Below, one piece after another: positions 7,443-14,911 of a stretch of DNA of 23,642 nucleotides. Source of the stretch: Burkholderiales bacterium UBA6064 (GTDB lineage Bacteria > Pseudomonadota > Gammaproteobacteria > Burkholderiales > Burkholderiaceae_B); NCBI GenBank assembly GCA_002428895.1, contig DIYC01000025.1, forward strand, positions 4,496 through 28,137, given 5' to 3'. The notes beneath the pieces are model-generated. The model worked only from the letters and a program-made list of their open reading frames with translations, searched no databases and was not told the DNA's origin. Made by a program: the position numbers and the translations under genes. Numbering within the stretch: the stretch's first letter is position 1; each line of letters opens with the position of its first letter.

Positions 7443-8159
7443 ATGTATACAGCTCAAGGTACTATTGAAAAAAATCAACAAATTGATCAGTATATTCCGT
7501 TAGTTAAACGGCTAGCTCATCATCTTGTTTCTAAGTTGCCGGCCTCTGTTCAGGTTGATGATTTAGTTCAGGCTGGGTTAATTGGTTTAATGGATGCAAT
7601 TTCGAAATTCGAAGAAGGTCAGGGCGCTCAATTTGAAACATATGCAACCCAGCGTATTCGTGGAGCCATGATGGATGAATTGCGTCAATCCGATTGGATG
7701 CCTCGAAGTATTCGTCAATCTCAACGTAAAGTTGAAGCGGCTACAGTAAAAGCCGAACAAGCTTTTGGGCGACCACCTACAGAATTAGAAGTAGCCCAGA
7801 TCATGGGTTTAAAGTTAGATGAATATCAACAAATTTTATTTGAATCACGTGGTGCACAATTAATTTTCTATGATGATTATGCTGAAGATGGTGATGGTGA
7901 AAGCTATTTAGATCGGCAAATGCAGGGTGATGACTGTGCTGACCCCGCTGCTATTTTAGGTGATCAACGTTTTCGTGCAGCCTTGGTTGAGGCTATTGAT
8001 TTATTACCTGAACGTGAAAAAATGTTAATGAGTTTATATTATGAGCGCGAATTTAACTTCAAAGAGATTGCTGCTGTCTTAGGGGTTACCGAGTCACGGG
8101 TGTGTCAGTTACATACACAGGCAGTTAGCCGTTTAAAATCGAAATTACGAGAGCATTAA
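7443..8159 (+). CDS. fliA: Flagellar sigma factor FliA (sigma-28)
   Basis: FliA is the RNA polymerase sigma factor for late flagellar and chemotaxis genes; FlgM inhibits it until the hook-basal body can export FlgM. The 238 residues match the family length. Region 2 is at about 12-85 (YIPLVKRLAHHL, DDLVQAGLIGLMDAI, FETYATQRIRGAMMDELR, which recognises the -10). Region 3 is at about 90-170 (WMPRSIRQ, RPPTELEVAQIMGL). Region 4 is at about 180-236, with a helix-turn-helix (FNFKEIAAVLGVTESRVCQLHTQAVSRLK) that binds the -35. Its ribosome site is weak (TAGGG far upstream). It is the last gene of the flhA operon, whose own promoter is of sigma-28 type, so positive autoregulation is likely. Confidence 0.97.
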   Translation: MYTAQGTIEKNQQIDQYIPLVKRLAHHLVSKLPASVQVDDLVQAGLIGLMDAISKFEEGQGAQFETYATQRIRGAMMDELRQSDWMPRSIRQSQRKVEAATVKAEQAFGRPPTELEVAQIMGLKLDEYQQILFESRGAQLIFYDDYAEDGDGESYLDRQMQGDDCADPAAILGDQRFRAALVEAIDLLPEREKMLMSLYYEREFNFKEIAAVLGVTESRVCQLHTQAVSRLKSKLREH

Positions 8160-8309
8160 GAGTACAAACGCGCACTGAGTTTTAAACATTTTTAGAATAT
8201 TGTTTGTTTAGCCAAACTTTCTAACATGATGAAATTGTTTACAAAATCAGTTAAGATAAAAGTTATTGAATTAAACAACTTACTTTTCTTATTCTGACCT
8301 GGTGTTGCC

Positions 8310-10178
8310 ATGTGGGTGAGCGGTGCAAAATCCTCTTTTGTTGTACAAGTTCATTCTTGGATGGCCAAGCCTTTTGTTTGGTTAATGTGTAGTGGCTTAA
8401 GTTTAATTATTTTTTTTTGCTTCGCTATTCAATTGTATGGGTTTTTTGAAAGTCAACAAGGTATTCATTTCACGGTTATTTTTTACGTTCTTTTATTTGT
8501 TTTATTGTTGCCTCTTTTATTATTGCAGCATTCTTTTTTACATTTAAGTTTTCCCCCAATTCATTTTCAGCAATCGTTGAATCAATTAGTTGAATTATCG
8601 AGCGATTGGTATTGGCGACAGGATGAAAATTTGGTGATACAGCATATGCTGTATAAAGGTAAAAAAGCTTTTAATTCGCCTAAACAACGATTTGAATCAT
8701 TTGTGGGTCAAAGTTTACGCGATATTACCACGATTCAGGTATTAGATAAATCAATGACGTGGCGCGATTTTATTCAATTAAATGAGTCAGGTAAGCGTTA
8801 CGAAGGGGTAACACTTCAGTATGTCAACGGTGAAGGAATACGTTCCGTGTTTGAAGTTTCGGGTATGCCTGTCTTTGGTGAATCAAAGCGTTTAAAAGGG
8901 TATCACTGTATCTCATCGGATATTACACATAAATGGCTCACTGATCGTTTTGTTACCTTGCAGCGCAATTTTCTGCAGGGGGTTTTACTTTCGACTCCTA
9001 TTTCTCAGTTAGGTAAAACCTATGTGCAGGGTTTTCAACATTGTTTAAGAAGCCAAGTTGATTTAGTGTTGGGTTATCGTGAACCGCAAAGCCAAACGAA
9101 TGAGGTATTTCAATCAAATCTTCATTTTAATTTTCAAGGTGATTTTTTTAATGAGCTCTGGGCTTTGCCTGAAGATAATTTAAAAGCAATTGAATCGTTT
9201 GGTGATAATGATTTAATTCGCGCAGGTTGTGTGCCTCTAAGTTATCGTCAAGGCCAACCTAATTTAATGCAATACAGTGTGGTGTGGGCTGTATTAAAAA
9301 AAGGTTTGGGTAGTAACCAACCTGATTATTGGGTGATAATTGGGCAGCATCAAGGCAGCTCACCAGAATCAAGTGATGTGATCAAAGTAATTACGGGTTT
9401 ACGATTAATGGGTTTATGTGTTGAACGCCTTGCCTTTGAGCATCAATTACAAACATTAAATCAAAATTTAGAGGCTCGAATTCAGGCGCGTACAGCGGAG
9501 TTAATGGCATCTAATCAAGAATTAAAAGCGTTTAGTTACACCGTTTCGCATGACTTACGGGCGCCACTAAGAGCAATTAATGGGTTCTCGACTATTCTCA
9601 TCGAGGATTATGCCGATCAGTTGTCTGACCATGCTTGTGATTTACTCGCTCGAATTACCAAAAATGCACGTTTTATGGGCGAGTTAATTGACGGTTTGCT
9701 CGATTTTTCTAGATTACTACAAACACATTTAGCCAAGGTTGAGGTAGATTTAGACCAATTGGTGAAAGAAGTTTTGAGTTCGGTAGATGCTTATAATCGT
9801 ATTCAGGTTGAATTTTCAAATCGTTTACCAGTGATGCGGGTTGACTCTGTTTTAATTCGACAAGTCTGGCAAAACTTAATTGAAAATGCGATTAAATTTT
9901 CTTCTAAGAAAGAACAACCCAAACTATTAATTTCGGCCCGTGCGATTGCTGGAGGTTATCAATTTACAGTCGAGGATAATGGGGCTGGTTTTGATCAAGA
10001 CTATTCAGAAAAATTATTTCAAGTATTTGCCAGATTGCATCATGCAAAAGATTTTGAAGGGACTGGGGTAGGGTTAGCGATTGTAAAACGAATTATTGAT
10101 AAACATGGGGGAGTAATTTACGCCGAATCCAAGCTAGGTGAAGGCGCAAAGTTTGTATTCACGCTAATCGATGAGTAA
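8310..10178 (+). CDS. Membrane PAS-domain sensor histidine kinase (orphan)
   Basis: A 622-residue sensor kinase. Two membrane spans lie at about 20-43 and 52-75 with almost no periplasmic loop, so the signal is probably sensed in the membrane or cytoplasm. A PAS-like domain follows (about 88-205, starting ELSSDWYWRQDENLV), then a region of uncertain fold (about 210-385) that could be a GAF domain, a short coiled coil, and the HisKA domain with phosphoacceptor H414 in the phytochrome-type H box FSYTVSHDLRAPLRAINGF. The HATPase_c domain has the N box (QNLIENAIKFS, about 523-533), G1 (EDNGAGFD), F box (LFQVFARLH) and G2 (GTGVGLAIV), all intact. There is no fused receiver domain and no response regulator nearby. 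It lies 150 bases after fliA in the same direction and ends convergent with flgN, so it is either the tail of the fliA operon or a separate insertion. The signal is unknown. Confidence 0.9.
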   Translation: MWVSGAKSSFVVQVHSWMAKPFVWLMCSGLSLIIFFCFAIQLYGFFESQQGIHFTVIFYVLLFVLLLPLLLLQHSFLHLSFPPIHFQQSLNQLVELSSDWYWRQDENLVIQHMLYKGKKAFNSPKQRFESFVGQSLRDITTIQVLDKSMTWRDFIQLNESGKRYEGVTLQYVNGEGIRSVFEVSGMPVFGESKRLKGYHCISSDITHKWLTDRFVTLQRNFLQGVLLSTPISQLGKTYVQGFQHCLRSQVDLVLGYREPQSQTNEVFQSNLHFNFQGDFFNELWALPEDNLKAIESFGDNDLIRAGCVPLSYRQGQPNLMQYSVVWAVLKKGLGSNQPDYWVIIGQHQGSSPESSDVIKVITGLRLMGLCVERLAFEHQLQTLNQNLEARIQARTAELMASNQELKAFSYTVSHDLRAPLRAINGFSTILIEDYADQLSDHACDLLARITKNARFMGELIDGLLDFSRLLQTHLAKVEVDLDQLVKEVLSSVDAYNRIQVEFSNRLPVMRVDSVLIRQVWQNLIENAIKFSSKKEQPKLLISARAIAGGYQFTVEDNGAGFDQDYSEKLFQVFARLHHAKDFEGTGVGLAIVKRIIDKHGGVIYAESKLGEGAKFVFTLIDE

Positions 10179-10207
10179 ATTATATTTCTCTATATGAATG
10201 AATCAAG

Positions 10208-10714
10208 TTAACGAATCACAACTCTAGAATTTGTTTGATCGCTACGTTTGAACCCTCCCTGTGGGCCATAAGTACTTGCTTCGTTTTGGTTTTTCTTATC
10301 TAAAGAAGCGGCTGTAAGAATTGCAATTCGATGCGATATTCCGGCTAACTGTTCAGCAACCAGAGTACTATTGGTTTCGTTGAGGTGCTTGGCGTGTTCA
10401 ATCGAGCTTTGTAGGGTCAGAAAGGTAGTTTGTAATCGGGGTAATTTTTGGGCCAAGGTTTCTATCCAAAGCCGAACGCTACCAGAACCCTCACCAAACC
10501 CTTGAAGTCTTGCTTCATCTGCATACAATTTGAATTTAGCGTCTAATTTAAACATTAAACTTTCTTTTTTTAATGATAAATCAGATAGTAAATTCGTTTT
10601 CATCGTAATTAAAGCCGACTGTTCTTCTAGTAGCACATCAACCAAAGTCATGGCTTTTTCGCAGTCGTCGGAAATATTTTCTAGAAGAATGTTTACATGG
10701 CTAAAATTCGGCAT
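10208..10714 (-). CDS. flgN: FlgN-type flagellar export chaperone
   Basis: FlgN is the cytoplasmic chaperone that holds the hook-filament junction proteins FlgK and FlgL before export. The 168-residue product is mostly long amphipathic helices with the heptad-like pattern of the FlgN/FlgK chaperone family (CEKAMTLVDVLLEEQSAL, LKKESLMFKLDAKF) and a polar, glycine-rich tail from about 140. Sequence conservation in this family is low, so the call leans on position: it directly follows flgA and flgM on the minus strand, as in Escherichia and Pseudomonas. The ATG has a good AAGGTGA ribosome site. Confidence 0.85.
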   Translation of the reverse strand: MPNFSHVNILLENISDDCEKAMTLVDVLLEEQSALITMKTNLLSDLSLKKESLMFKLDAKFKLYADEARLQGFGEGSGSVRLWIETLAQKLPRLQTTFLTLQSSIEHAKHLNETNSTLVAEQLAGISHRIAILTAASLDKKNQNEASTYGPQGGFKRSDQTNSRVVIR

Positions 10715-10760
10715 AAATCACCTTGAGATACAGAATAAAACTAGAGAAGCGATTTAACTT

Positions 10761-11054
10761 TTAATTACCAACAAGTTCACGAGCTTCTTTAATGATTTTA
10801 TCGGCAATCGCTTCTGGACTTATTTTGAACTCACCGGCTGCAATCGCAGCTTTGACTTGAGCCACTTTCTCTGCATCAAAGGGGGGTTGACCTGCTTTGA
10901 TCTCGCTAAGCTTGCTCGATAACTGAGAGACTAAGCTACTGTTGTCGGCAACGAGACCGCTGACTTCGCTTGAGCTGTCTGATTTAACTTTTGATACAGA
11001 ATTGGAGTTAACTTTACCAATATCTTTGGGATCAAAATTGCCATTAATTTTCAT
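10761..11054 (-). CDS. flgM: Anti-sigma-28 factor FlgM
   Basis: FlgM binds FliA in the cytoplasm and is pumped out through the finished hook-basal body, releasing sigma-28. The 97 residues have the usual build: a disordered, Ser/Val/Lys-rich N-terminal half starting MKINGNFDP, and a helical sigma-binding C-terminal half (PFDAEKVAQVKAAIAAGEF and PEAIADKIIKEARELV). The start at 11054 was chosen because GGAGG lies five bases upstream; a TTG at 11072 would place this ribosome site inside the gene. A sigma-28 promoter about 45 bases upstream gives the gene its own FliA-dependent transcript in addition to read-through from flgA. flgN follows after 46 bases. Confidence 0.95.
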   Translation of the reverse strand: MKINGNFDPKDIGKVNSNSVSKVKSDSSSEVSGLVADNSSLVSQLSSKLSEIKAGQPPFDAEKVAQVKAAIAAGEFKISPEAIADKIIKEARELVGN

Positions 11055-11059
11055 ATAAA

Positions 11060-11064
11060 CCTCC
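11060..11064 (-). promoter_or_regulatory. Shine-Dalgarno that sets the flgM start
   Basis: GGAGG on the minus strand lies five bases before the ATG at 11054 and fixes the FlgM N-terminus as MKINGNF. Confidence 0.85.
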
Positions 11065-11098
11065 AGCTTCAATGAGCTTTAAACTTTATTCATTCAAT

Positions 11099-11125
11099 AT
11101 AACGGTAAGTACTCTTAAAACTTTA
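11099..11125 (-). promoter_or_regulatory. Sigma-28 (FliA) promoter of flgM-flgN
   Basis: Read on the minus strand, TAAAGTTT (11125-11118), an 11-base spacer and ACCGTTAT (11106-11099) form a sigma-28 promoter. Transcription should begin near 11092, giving a leader of roughly 38 bases before flgM. FlgM would thus be made under the sigma factor it inhibits, as in Salmonella, where flgM has both a class 2 and a class 3 promoter. Confidence 0.85.
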
Positions 11126-11156
11126 GTATTTTTATTAATCTAAATAATAACTTTAA

Positions 11157-11852
11157 TTAAAGGGATACTTCGACTGTTAATTCTGACACGGCAACGCCAT
11201 GAAGTATCTCCCCCTTTGAGGTTTTAATCTTCACAATATCGCCTTGACTACCTTCTTCTAGGGCTGTTGCCATGCTTACAACATGAAACCCATCGCCTTT
11301 GATAATTACTTTAACGGAGTCTCCATGGTCGAGTAAAGGTTTATCGATAAAAAGTCCAGGATAAAGCGCTGTGCCGGGGGATATGGGTTGACGAGTTTTT
11401 TTGTCATTTAATTGATTAAATTGGTTAATCCATCCTTGTTTAAGATCAATTAAATTGATTGTTCGGTATTCCAACTGGTTTGGTGTGATCGTTTGCGCAT
11501 TTTGTAGCGGTTCTTTAGCAACTAGGACGGGTGCCCAGACGTTAAAGTATGCATACACATAAAATGGAGACTGATCTGCACCCAAACAATGTATTTTAAG
11601 TAAGGTTTTACCCCACACTTTTTGGTTAGTTTGCTTCGTAAATAAAGGGGCAGGGCATTCTTTATTATCTAGGCGAATATCTTTGTCATCGAGTTTGACT
11701 TCAATGACGGCGTCAGAAGGTAAGTTGCTTGTGTCGAGTAAATTGGCTAAATTTTCTTTTTTAAACCACTGTTGCATCCACTCATTTGCTTGACTTGACA
11801 AAGGTTTCAGCGCGAATGTAAAAAAAAATAAAAAAATGATTAAAGTTTTCAT
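11157..11852 (-). CDS. flgA: P-ring assembly chaperone FlgA
   Basis: FlgA is the periplasmic chaperone that helps FlgI polymerise into the P ring around the rod. The 231-residue product begins with a Sec signal peptide (MKTLIIFLFFFTFALKPLSSQA, cut probably after SQA, about residue 22). The middle contains a SAF-like segment around 115-180 (LVAKEPLQNAQTITPNQLEYRTINL, here as LVAKEPLQNAQTI then LEYRTINL). The C-terminal domain has GDSVKVIIKGDGFHVVSMATALEEGSQGD in shortened family form (VKVIIKGDGFHV, ALEEGSQGD), typical of FlgA/SAF proteins. The start ATG has only a weak ribosome site. The first codons overlap, on the other strand, the -35 element of the flgB promoter. It is first in the minus-strand group flgA-flgM-flgN, divergent from flgB. 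Confidence 0.93.
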   Translation of the reverse strand: MKTLIIFLFFFTFALKPLSSQANEWMQQWFKKENLANLLDTSNLPSDAVIEVKLDDKDIRLDNKECPAPLFTKQTNQKVWGKTLLKIHCLGADQSPFYVYAYFNVWAPVLVAKEPLQNAQTITPNQLEYRTINLIDLKQGWINQFNQLNDKKTRQPISPGTALYPGLFIDKPLLDHGDSVKVIIKGDGFHVVSMATALEEGSQGDIVKIKTSKGEILHGVAVSELTVEVSL

Positions 11853-11867
11853 TGAGCTTGCCGTTAT
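11841..11867 (+). promoter_or_regulatory. Sigma-28 (FliA) promoter of the flgB-flgJ operon
   Basis: TAAAGTTT (11841-11848), an 11-base spacer and GCCGTTAT (11860-11867) match the sigma-28 consensus at all but two positions. The -35 lies within the first codons of the divergent flgA gene. The expected transcription start is near 11874, leaving an unusually long leader of about 140 bases before flgB. Confidence 0.85.
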
Positions 11868-11922
11868 CTCTTTTGAAGTTTGATGCGTTCATCGTACGTC
11901 CTGCTTTTAGGCTTTCTGTCTG

Positions 11923-11941
11923 GGAAAAGGCACTTTTTTCC
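11923..11941 (+). other. Hairpin in the flgB leader
   Basis: GGAAAA and TTTTCC flank a 7-base loop in the presumed 5' leader of the flgB operon. The stem is short and AT-rich, so it is a minor structural element at best. Confidence 0.3.
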
Positions 11942-12016
11942 ATGTCTTATTTCGCGAATAGAATTTAACTTTATTTGACATACTGCATTCATGTAATAGT
12001 TTTAGGTAGTTGAAGT

Positions 12017-12466
12017 ATGTTTAATATGTTGACGGAGTCCCTTGAGTTTTCTGCAAAAGCACTTTCACTTCGCGCTAAGCGACAAGAAGTACTTACGGCA
12101 AATATTGCAAATGCCGATACACCTAACTATAAAGCAGTTGATTTTAAGTTTGCTGACGCACTTAAACGTGCTACGGGCGAAAAAAGTTTTCCAAATGCTG
12201 TGCCTCACGATTTGAGATCTTTAAAAAATACACATCAAAATCATATTGAATCTTCAATATCTGGGTTAGCGACTGGTGTTGGTTTATCCACAGCCGCAGA
12301 ATTAAAGTTTCGGCGTGAAATTAATCCTACGCTCGATAACAACACCGTAGATGTTGATATAGAACGCGCATCTTTTGCTGAAAACACAATTAAGTATGAA
12401 ATGGCTTTAAGAACAATTAATGGTCGGTTGTCGACTTTAAAGCAAGCGATGGATTCTCAACGTTAA
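12017..12466 (+). CDS. flgB: Proximal rod protein FlgB
   Basis: FlgB is a proximal rod subunit that joins the MS ring/export gate to the rod. The 149-residue product has the family's N-terminal helix with the rod/hook signature ANIANADTPNYKAVDF (about 29-44) and a C-terminal helix (FAENTIKYEMALRTINGRLSTLK, here FAENTIKYEMA and LSTLKQA) that packs with it. Its length is normal. The ribosome site is weak (GTTGAAGT before the ATG). It is the first gene of the long flg operon, 10 bases before flgC, with a sigma-28 promoter about 150 bases upstream. Confidence 0.96.
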   Translation: MFNMLTESLEFSAKALSLRAKRQEVLTANIANADTPNYKAVDFKFADALKRATGEKSFPNAVPHDLRSLKNTHQNHIESSISGLATGVGLSTAAELKFRREINPTLDNNTVDVDIERASFAENTIKYEMALRTINGRLSTLKQAMDSQR

Positions 12467-12476
12467 GGGGTGAACG

Positions 12477-12896
12477 ATGTCTTTATTAAATGCGTTTAAA
12501 GTAGCTGGTACCGCAATGCAGGCACAATCGCAGCGGTTAAATACAGTTTCAAGCAATATTGCTAATGTTGAAACTGCTGCAGCCAACCCAGATGATGTGT
12601 ACAAACCACGCAAAGTGGTGTTTCAAGCAGAATTACAAAAGGCAACTTTAAATGATCCAGGTCTTGCTCAACGCGTTAGTGTGAAAGAGGTGATTGCACA
12701 AGATGTGCCAGCACGTCAGGTATACGACCCTAAACACCCTTTAGCGGATGATCAAGGATATGTCTACATGCCCAATATTAATCCAGTTGAGGAAATGGTT
12801 GACATGATTTCTGCTTCGAGAAATTACCAAACCAATTCAGAAGTGATGAATACCGCCAAAGCGTTGATGTTAAAGACGATCAACATGGGTCAGTAA
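12477..12896 (+). CDS. flgC: Proximal rod protein FlgC
   Basis: FlgC is a proximal rod subunit of the basal body. The 139 residues show the axial-protein N-terminus (AGTAMQAQSQRLNTVSSNIAN, about 10-30, with SSNIANVETA), the FlgC segment KHPLADDQGYVYMPNINPVEEMVDMI and the C-terminal helix ISASRNYQTNSEVMNTAK (shortened here). Its length matches the family. It has an AAGGGGTGA ribosome site and lies between flgB and flgD with short gaps. Confidence 0.97.
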   Translation: MSLLNAFKVAGTAMQAQSQRLNTVSSNIANVETAAANPDDVYKPRKVVFQAELQKATLNDPGLAQRVSVKEVIAQDVPARQVYDPKHPLADDQGYVYMPNINPVEEMVDMISASRNYQTNSEVMNTAKALMLKTINMGQ

Positions 12897-12917
12897 GAAT
12901 TTAAGGAGTAGGAAAAG

Positions 12918-13580
12918 ATGTTAAATGATGCATTAAGTTCTATCGGTGGGATTGATTCCACTAAAAAAACCAAGTCGGCTGAAAATAGTCCCGAAGCCAT
13001 TCAAGAACGATTTATGTCATTGTTGGTGGCACAGTTAAAGAATCAAGACCCATTACAGCCCATGGACAATGCGGCAGTAACCTCTCAAATGGCTCAACTC
13101 AACACAGTGACTGGTATTAATAAATTAAATGAGTCGATGCAGGATATGACTAAGTCTGTTTCAGGTTCACAGTCGATTCAAGCCACAACCATGTTAGGTC
13201 GAACCGTCATGCTTGAAGGCAATAATTTGTCGCTATCGGGTGGAAATGCAAAAGCGGCAATTGAGTTGAAACAAACAGCCGATGTGGTGAATATCAATAT
13301 TTTATCCAGTGCGGGTGATGTACTACAAACCATCGATTTGGGTCCTTTGGGTAAAGGCGTACATGAGTTTTCTTGGGACGGTATGAATGTCAATGGTGGT
13401 ATTTCGCAAAATGGTAATTATCAGTATGAAATTATTGCCAAAGCAGCGGGCCAAGATGCCGAAGTAATTCCGTTAACTCAAACACAAGTTCAAGGGGTTC
13501 GTAATTCGCCCACCGGAGCCATGTTATTAACAGAAAATGGGAGCGAAGTTTCGCTGGGCGATATTAAACAAATTTTTTAA
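12918..13580 (+). CDS. flgD: Hook assembly scaffold FlgD
   Basis: FlgD forms the temporary cap on which hook subunits assemble and is replaced by FlgK. The N-terminal conserved block is present (IQERFMSLLVAQLKNQDPLQPM with NAAVTSQMAQLNTVTGI, about 30-70, each shortened here). The rest has the FlgD Tudor-like/FnIII-like region (about 90-200), including GVHEFSWDGMNVNG and the NGNYQYEIIAKA strand, a typical FLgD Ig-like pattern. The 220 residues are the normal length. The ribosome site is AAGGAG. flgE follows after 61 bases. Confidence 0.96.
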   Translation: MLNDALSSIGGIDSTKKTKSAENSPEAIQERFMSLLVAQLKNQDPLQPMDNAAVTSQMAQLNTVTGINKLNESMQDMTKSVSGSQSIQATTMLGRTVMLEGNNLSLSGGNAKAAIELKQTADVVNINILSSAGDVLQTIDLGPLGKGVHEFSWDGMNVNGGISQNGNYQYEIIAKAAGQDAEVIPLTQTQVQGVRNSPTGAMLLTENGSEVSLGDIKQIF

Positions 13581-13641
13581 GTCATTAATTCATTCGTAGG
13601 TTATAAGTCATTTAGCAGTTTGACGTAAAAGGAGTCGAAGT

Positions 13642-14880
13642 ATGTCAGGTAGTTTTCAGCAAGGTTTAAGTGGGCTGAATGCAGCTCAACGGGGCTTAGA
13701 AGTCATTTCGAACAACGTGTCGAATGCCAGCGCGATTGGCTTTAAAGGATCATCAGCCGAATTTTCAGATGTATTTGCACGTTCATTCGATGGTGGTAAT
13801 AACTCAAGAGCTTCAATTGGTTTGGGTACTAAATTAAGCGCAGTGAACCAAAAATTTACCCAAGGTAATATTACTGTAACGGGTAACCCTCTTGATTTAG
13901 CAATTAATGGCACCGGATTTTTTAAGGTTCAAACCGATGACGGTGAGTTGGTTTACACCCGAAATGGTCGTTTTAGCTTAGACAGCGAAGGCAATGTGCG
14001 CAACAGTAACGGTTCCTTGTTACAAGGCTTTCCGATTGACCAAACAACCGGTTTGCTGTCGAATGTATCCACTGCTATTAACATTCCACAAGCAGCCATT
14101 CGACCTAGCGCCACCGGTACTAGCTCGATGACGGCCAACCTTGATTCTAGACAAGCAGGCACTGCGACCGCTTTTAACCCGACCGACCTAACGTCGTTTG
14201 AACATTCGACCTCGTTTAACGTGTTCGATCAGCAAGGTGCAGACCACACACTGCAGGTGTATTTTAAACGTCAAGTGGGTACCGACACCTGGAACGTGTA
14301 TGCACAAATTGAAGGGACTAACGTCACCTTAGCTCCTGCAACCGTGAGTTTTGATATTAACGGACAAATTAATGCGCCATCACAGATATCAGTTGATGCC
14401 ACTGCCTTTGATCCGTTGTTTTCAGCAGGGCCACCTGCAAATACATTTACTTATGATTTGTCGGGCTCAACCCAATATGGTAGTGCGTTCCAAGTGCAAG
14501 ATTTGTCACAAGACGGTTATGCTTCAGCACCATTTTCAGGCTTCTCAGTCGATGCAGAAGGTATGGTGAGTATCAATTATGCAAATGGCCAGATCGTTGA
14601 TATTTTTAAAGTGGGTTTGTACAAGTTTAAAAATCCAGAGGGTTTGCAACCTGTCGGTTCTACGGGTTGGTTAGCCACTCCAGCAGCTGGGCCTGAGCTG
14701 GTCTCTTTTAGTGAAGAAACCGCATTTGGTACCATTCAGTCTGGGGCACTCGAAGAGGCTAACATTGATTTAACAGCTGAATTGGTGGCGATGATCACAG
14801 CACAAAGAGTGTATCAGGCCAACTCGCAAACCATTAAAACGCAAGACCAGTTACTGCAAACGATTACGAATTTAAGGTAA
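13642..14880 (+). CDS. flgE: Flagellar hook protein FlgE
   Basis: FlgE is the subunit of the hook, the universal joint between rod and filament. The 412 residues have the N-terminal D0 signature (GLSGLNAAQRGLEVISNNVS, then NASAIGFKGS, about 8-40), the FlgE/F/G-common segment NPLDLAINGTGFFKV with YTRNGRFSLDSEGNV (about 80-120), a variable D1/D2 region, and the C-terminal signature LVAMITAQRVYQANSQTIKT. Its length is that of a simple hook protein. A strong AAAAGGAG ribosome site precedes the ATG, which fits the high hook demand. Confidence 0.97.
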   Translation: MSGSFQQGLSGLNAAQRGLEVISNNVSNASAIGFKGSSAEFSDVFARSFDGGNNSRASIGLGTKLSAVNQKFTQGNITVTGNPLDLAINGTGFFKVQTDDGELVYTRNGRFSLDSEGNVRNSNGSLLQGFPIDQTTGLLSNVSTAINIPQAAIRPSATGTSSMTANLDSRQAGTATAFNPTDLTSFEHSTSFNVFDQQGADHTLQVYFKRQVGTDTWNVYAQIEGTNVTLAPATVSFDINGQINAPSQISVDATAFDPLFSAGPPANTFTYDLSGSTQYGSAFQVQDLSQDGYASAPFSGFSVDAEGMVSINYANGQIVDIFKVGLYKFKNPEGLQPVGSTGWLATPAAGPELVSFSEETAFGTIQSGALEEANIDLTAELVAMITAQRVYQANSQTIKTQDQLLQTITNLR

Positions 14881-14900
14881 ACGGCAATTACTGAGTTTAC

Positions 14901-14905
14901 GGAGG
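14901..14905 (+). promoter_or_regulatory. Shine-Dalgarno that sets the flgF start
   Basis: GGAGG six bases before the ATG at 14912 fixes the FlgF start as MDKLVYLA; the TTG at 14906 directly abuts this site and cannot use it. Confidence 0.85.
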
Positions 14906-14911
14906 TTGAGT

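Noticed and set aside
10179..10207. Bidirectional terminator between the kinase gene and flgN
   Set aside because: The 29-base gap is AT-rich but contains no stem of useful length.
11927..11941. GGCAC plus T-run before flgB as a sigma-54 promoter
   Set aside because: The GC dinucleotide of the -12 element (TTGCA) is missing and the spacing is one base short; the sigma-28 match upstream is far better.
11947..11973. TAAAGTTA with 11-base spacer on the minus strand upstream of flgA as another sigma-28 promoter
   Set aside because: The -10 position reads CGAAATAA and lacks the CCG core found in all four accepted promoters.
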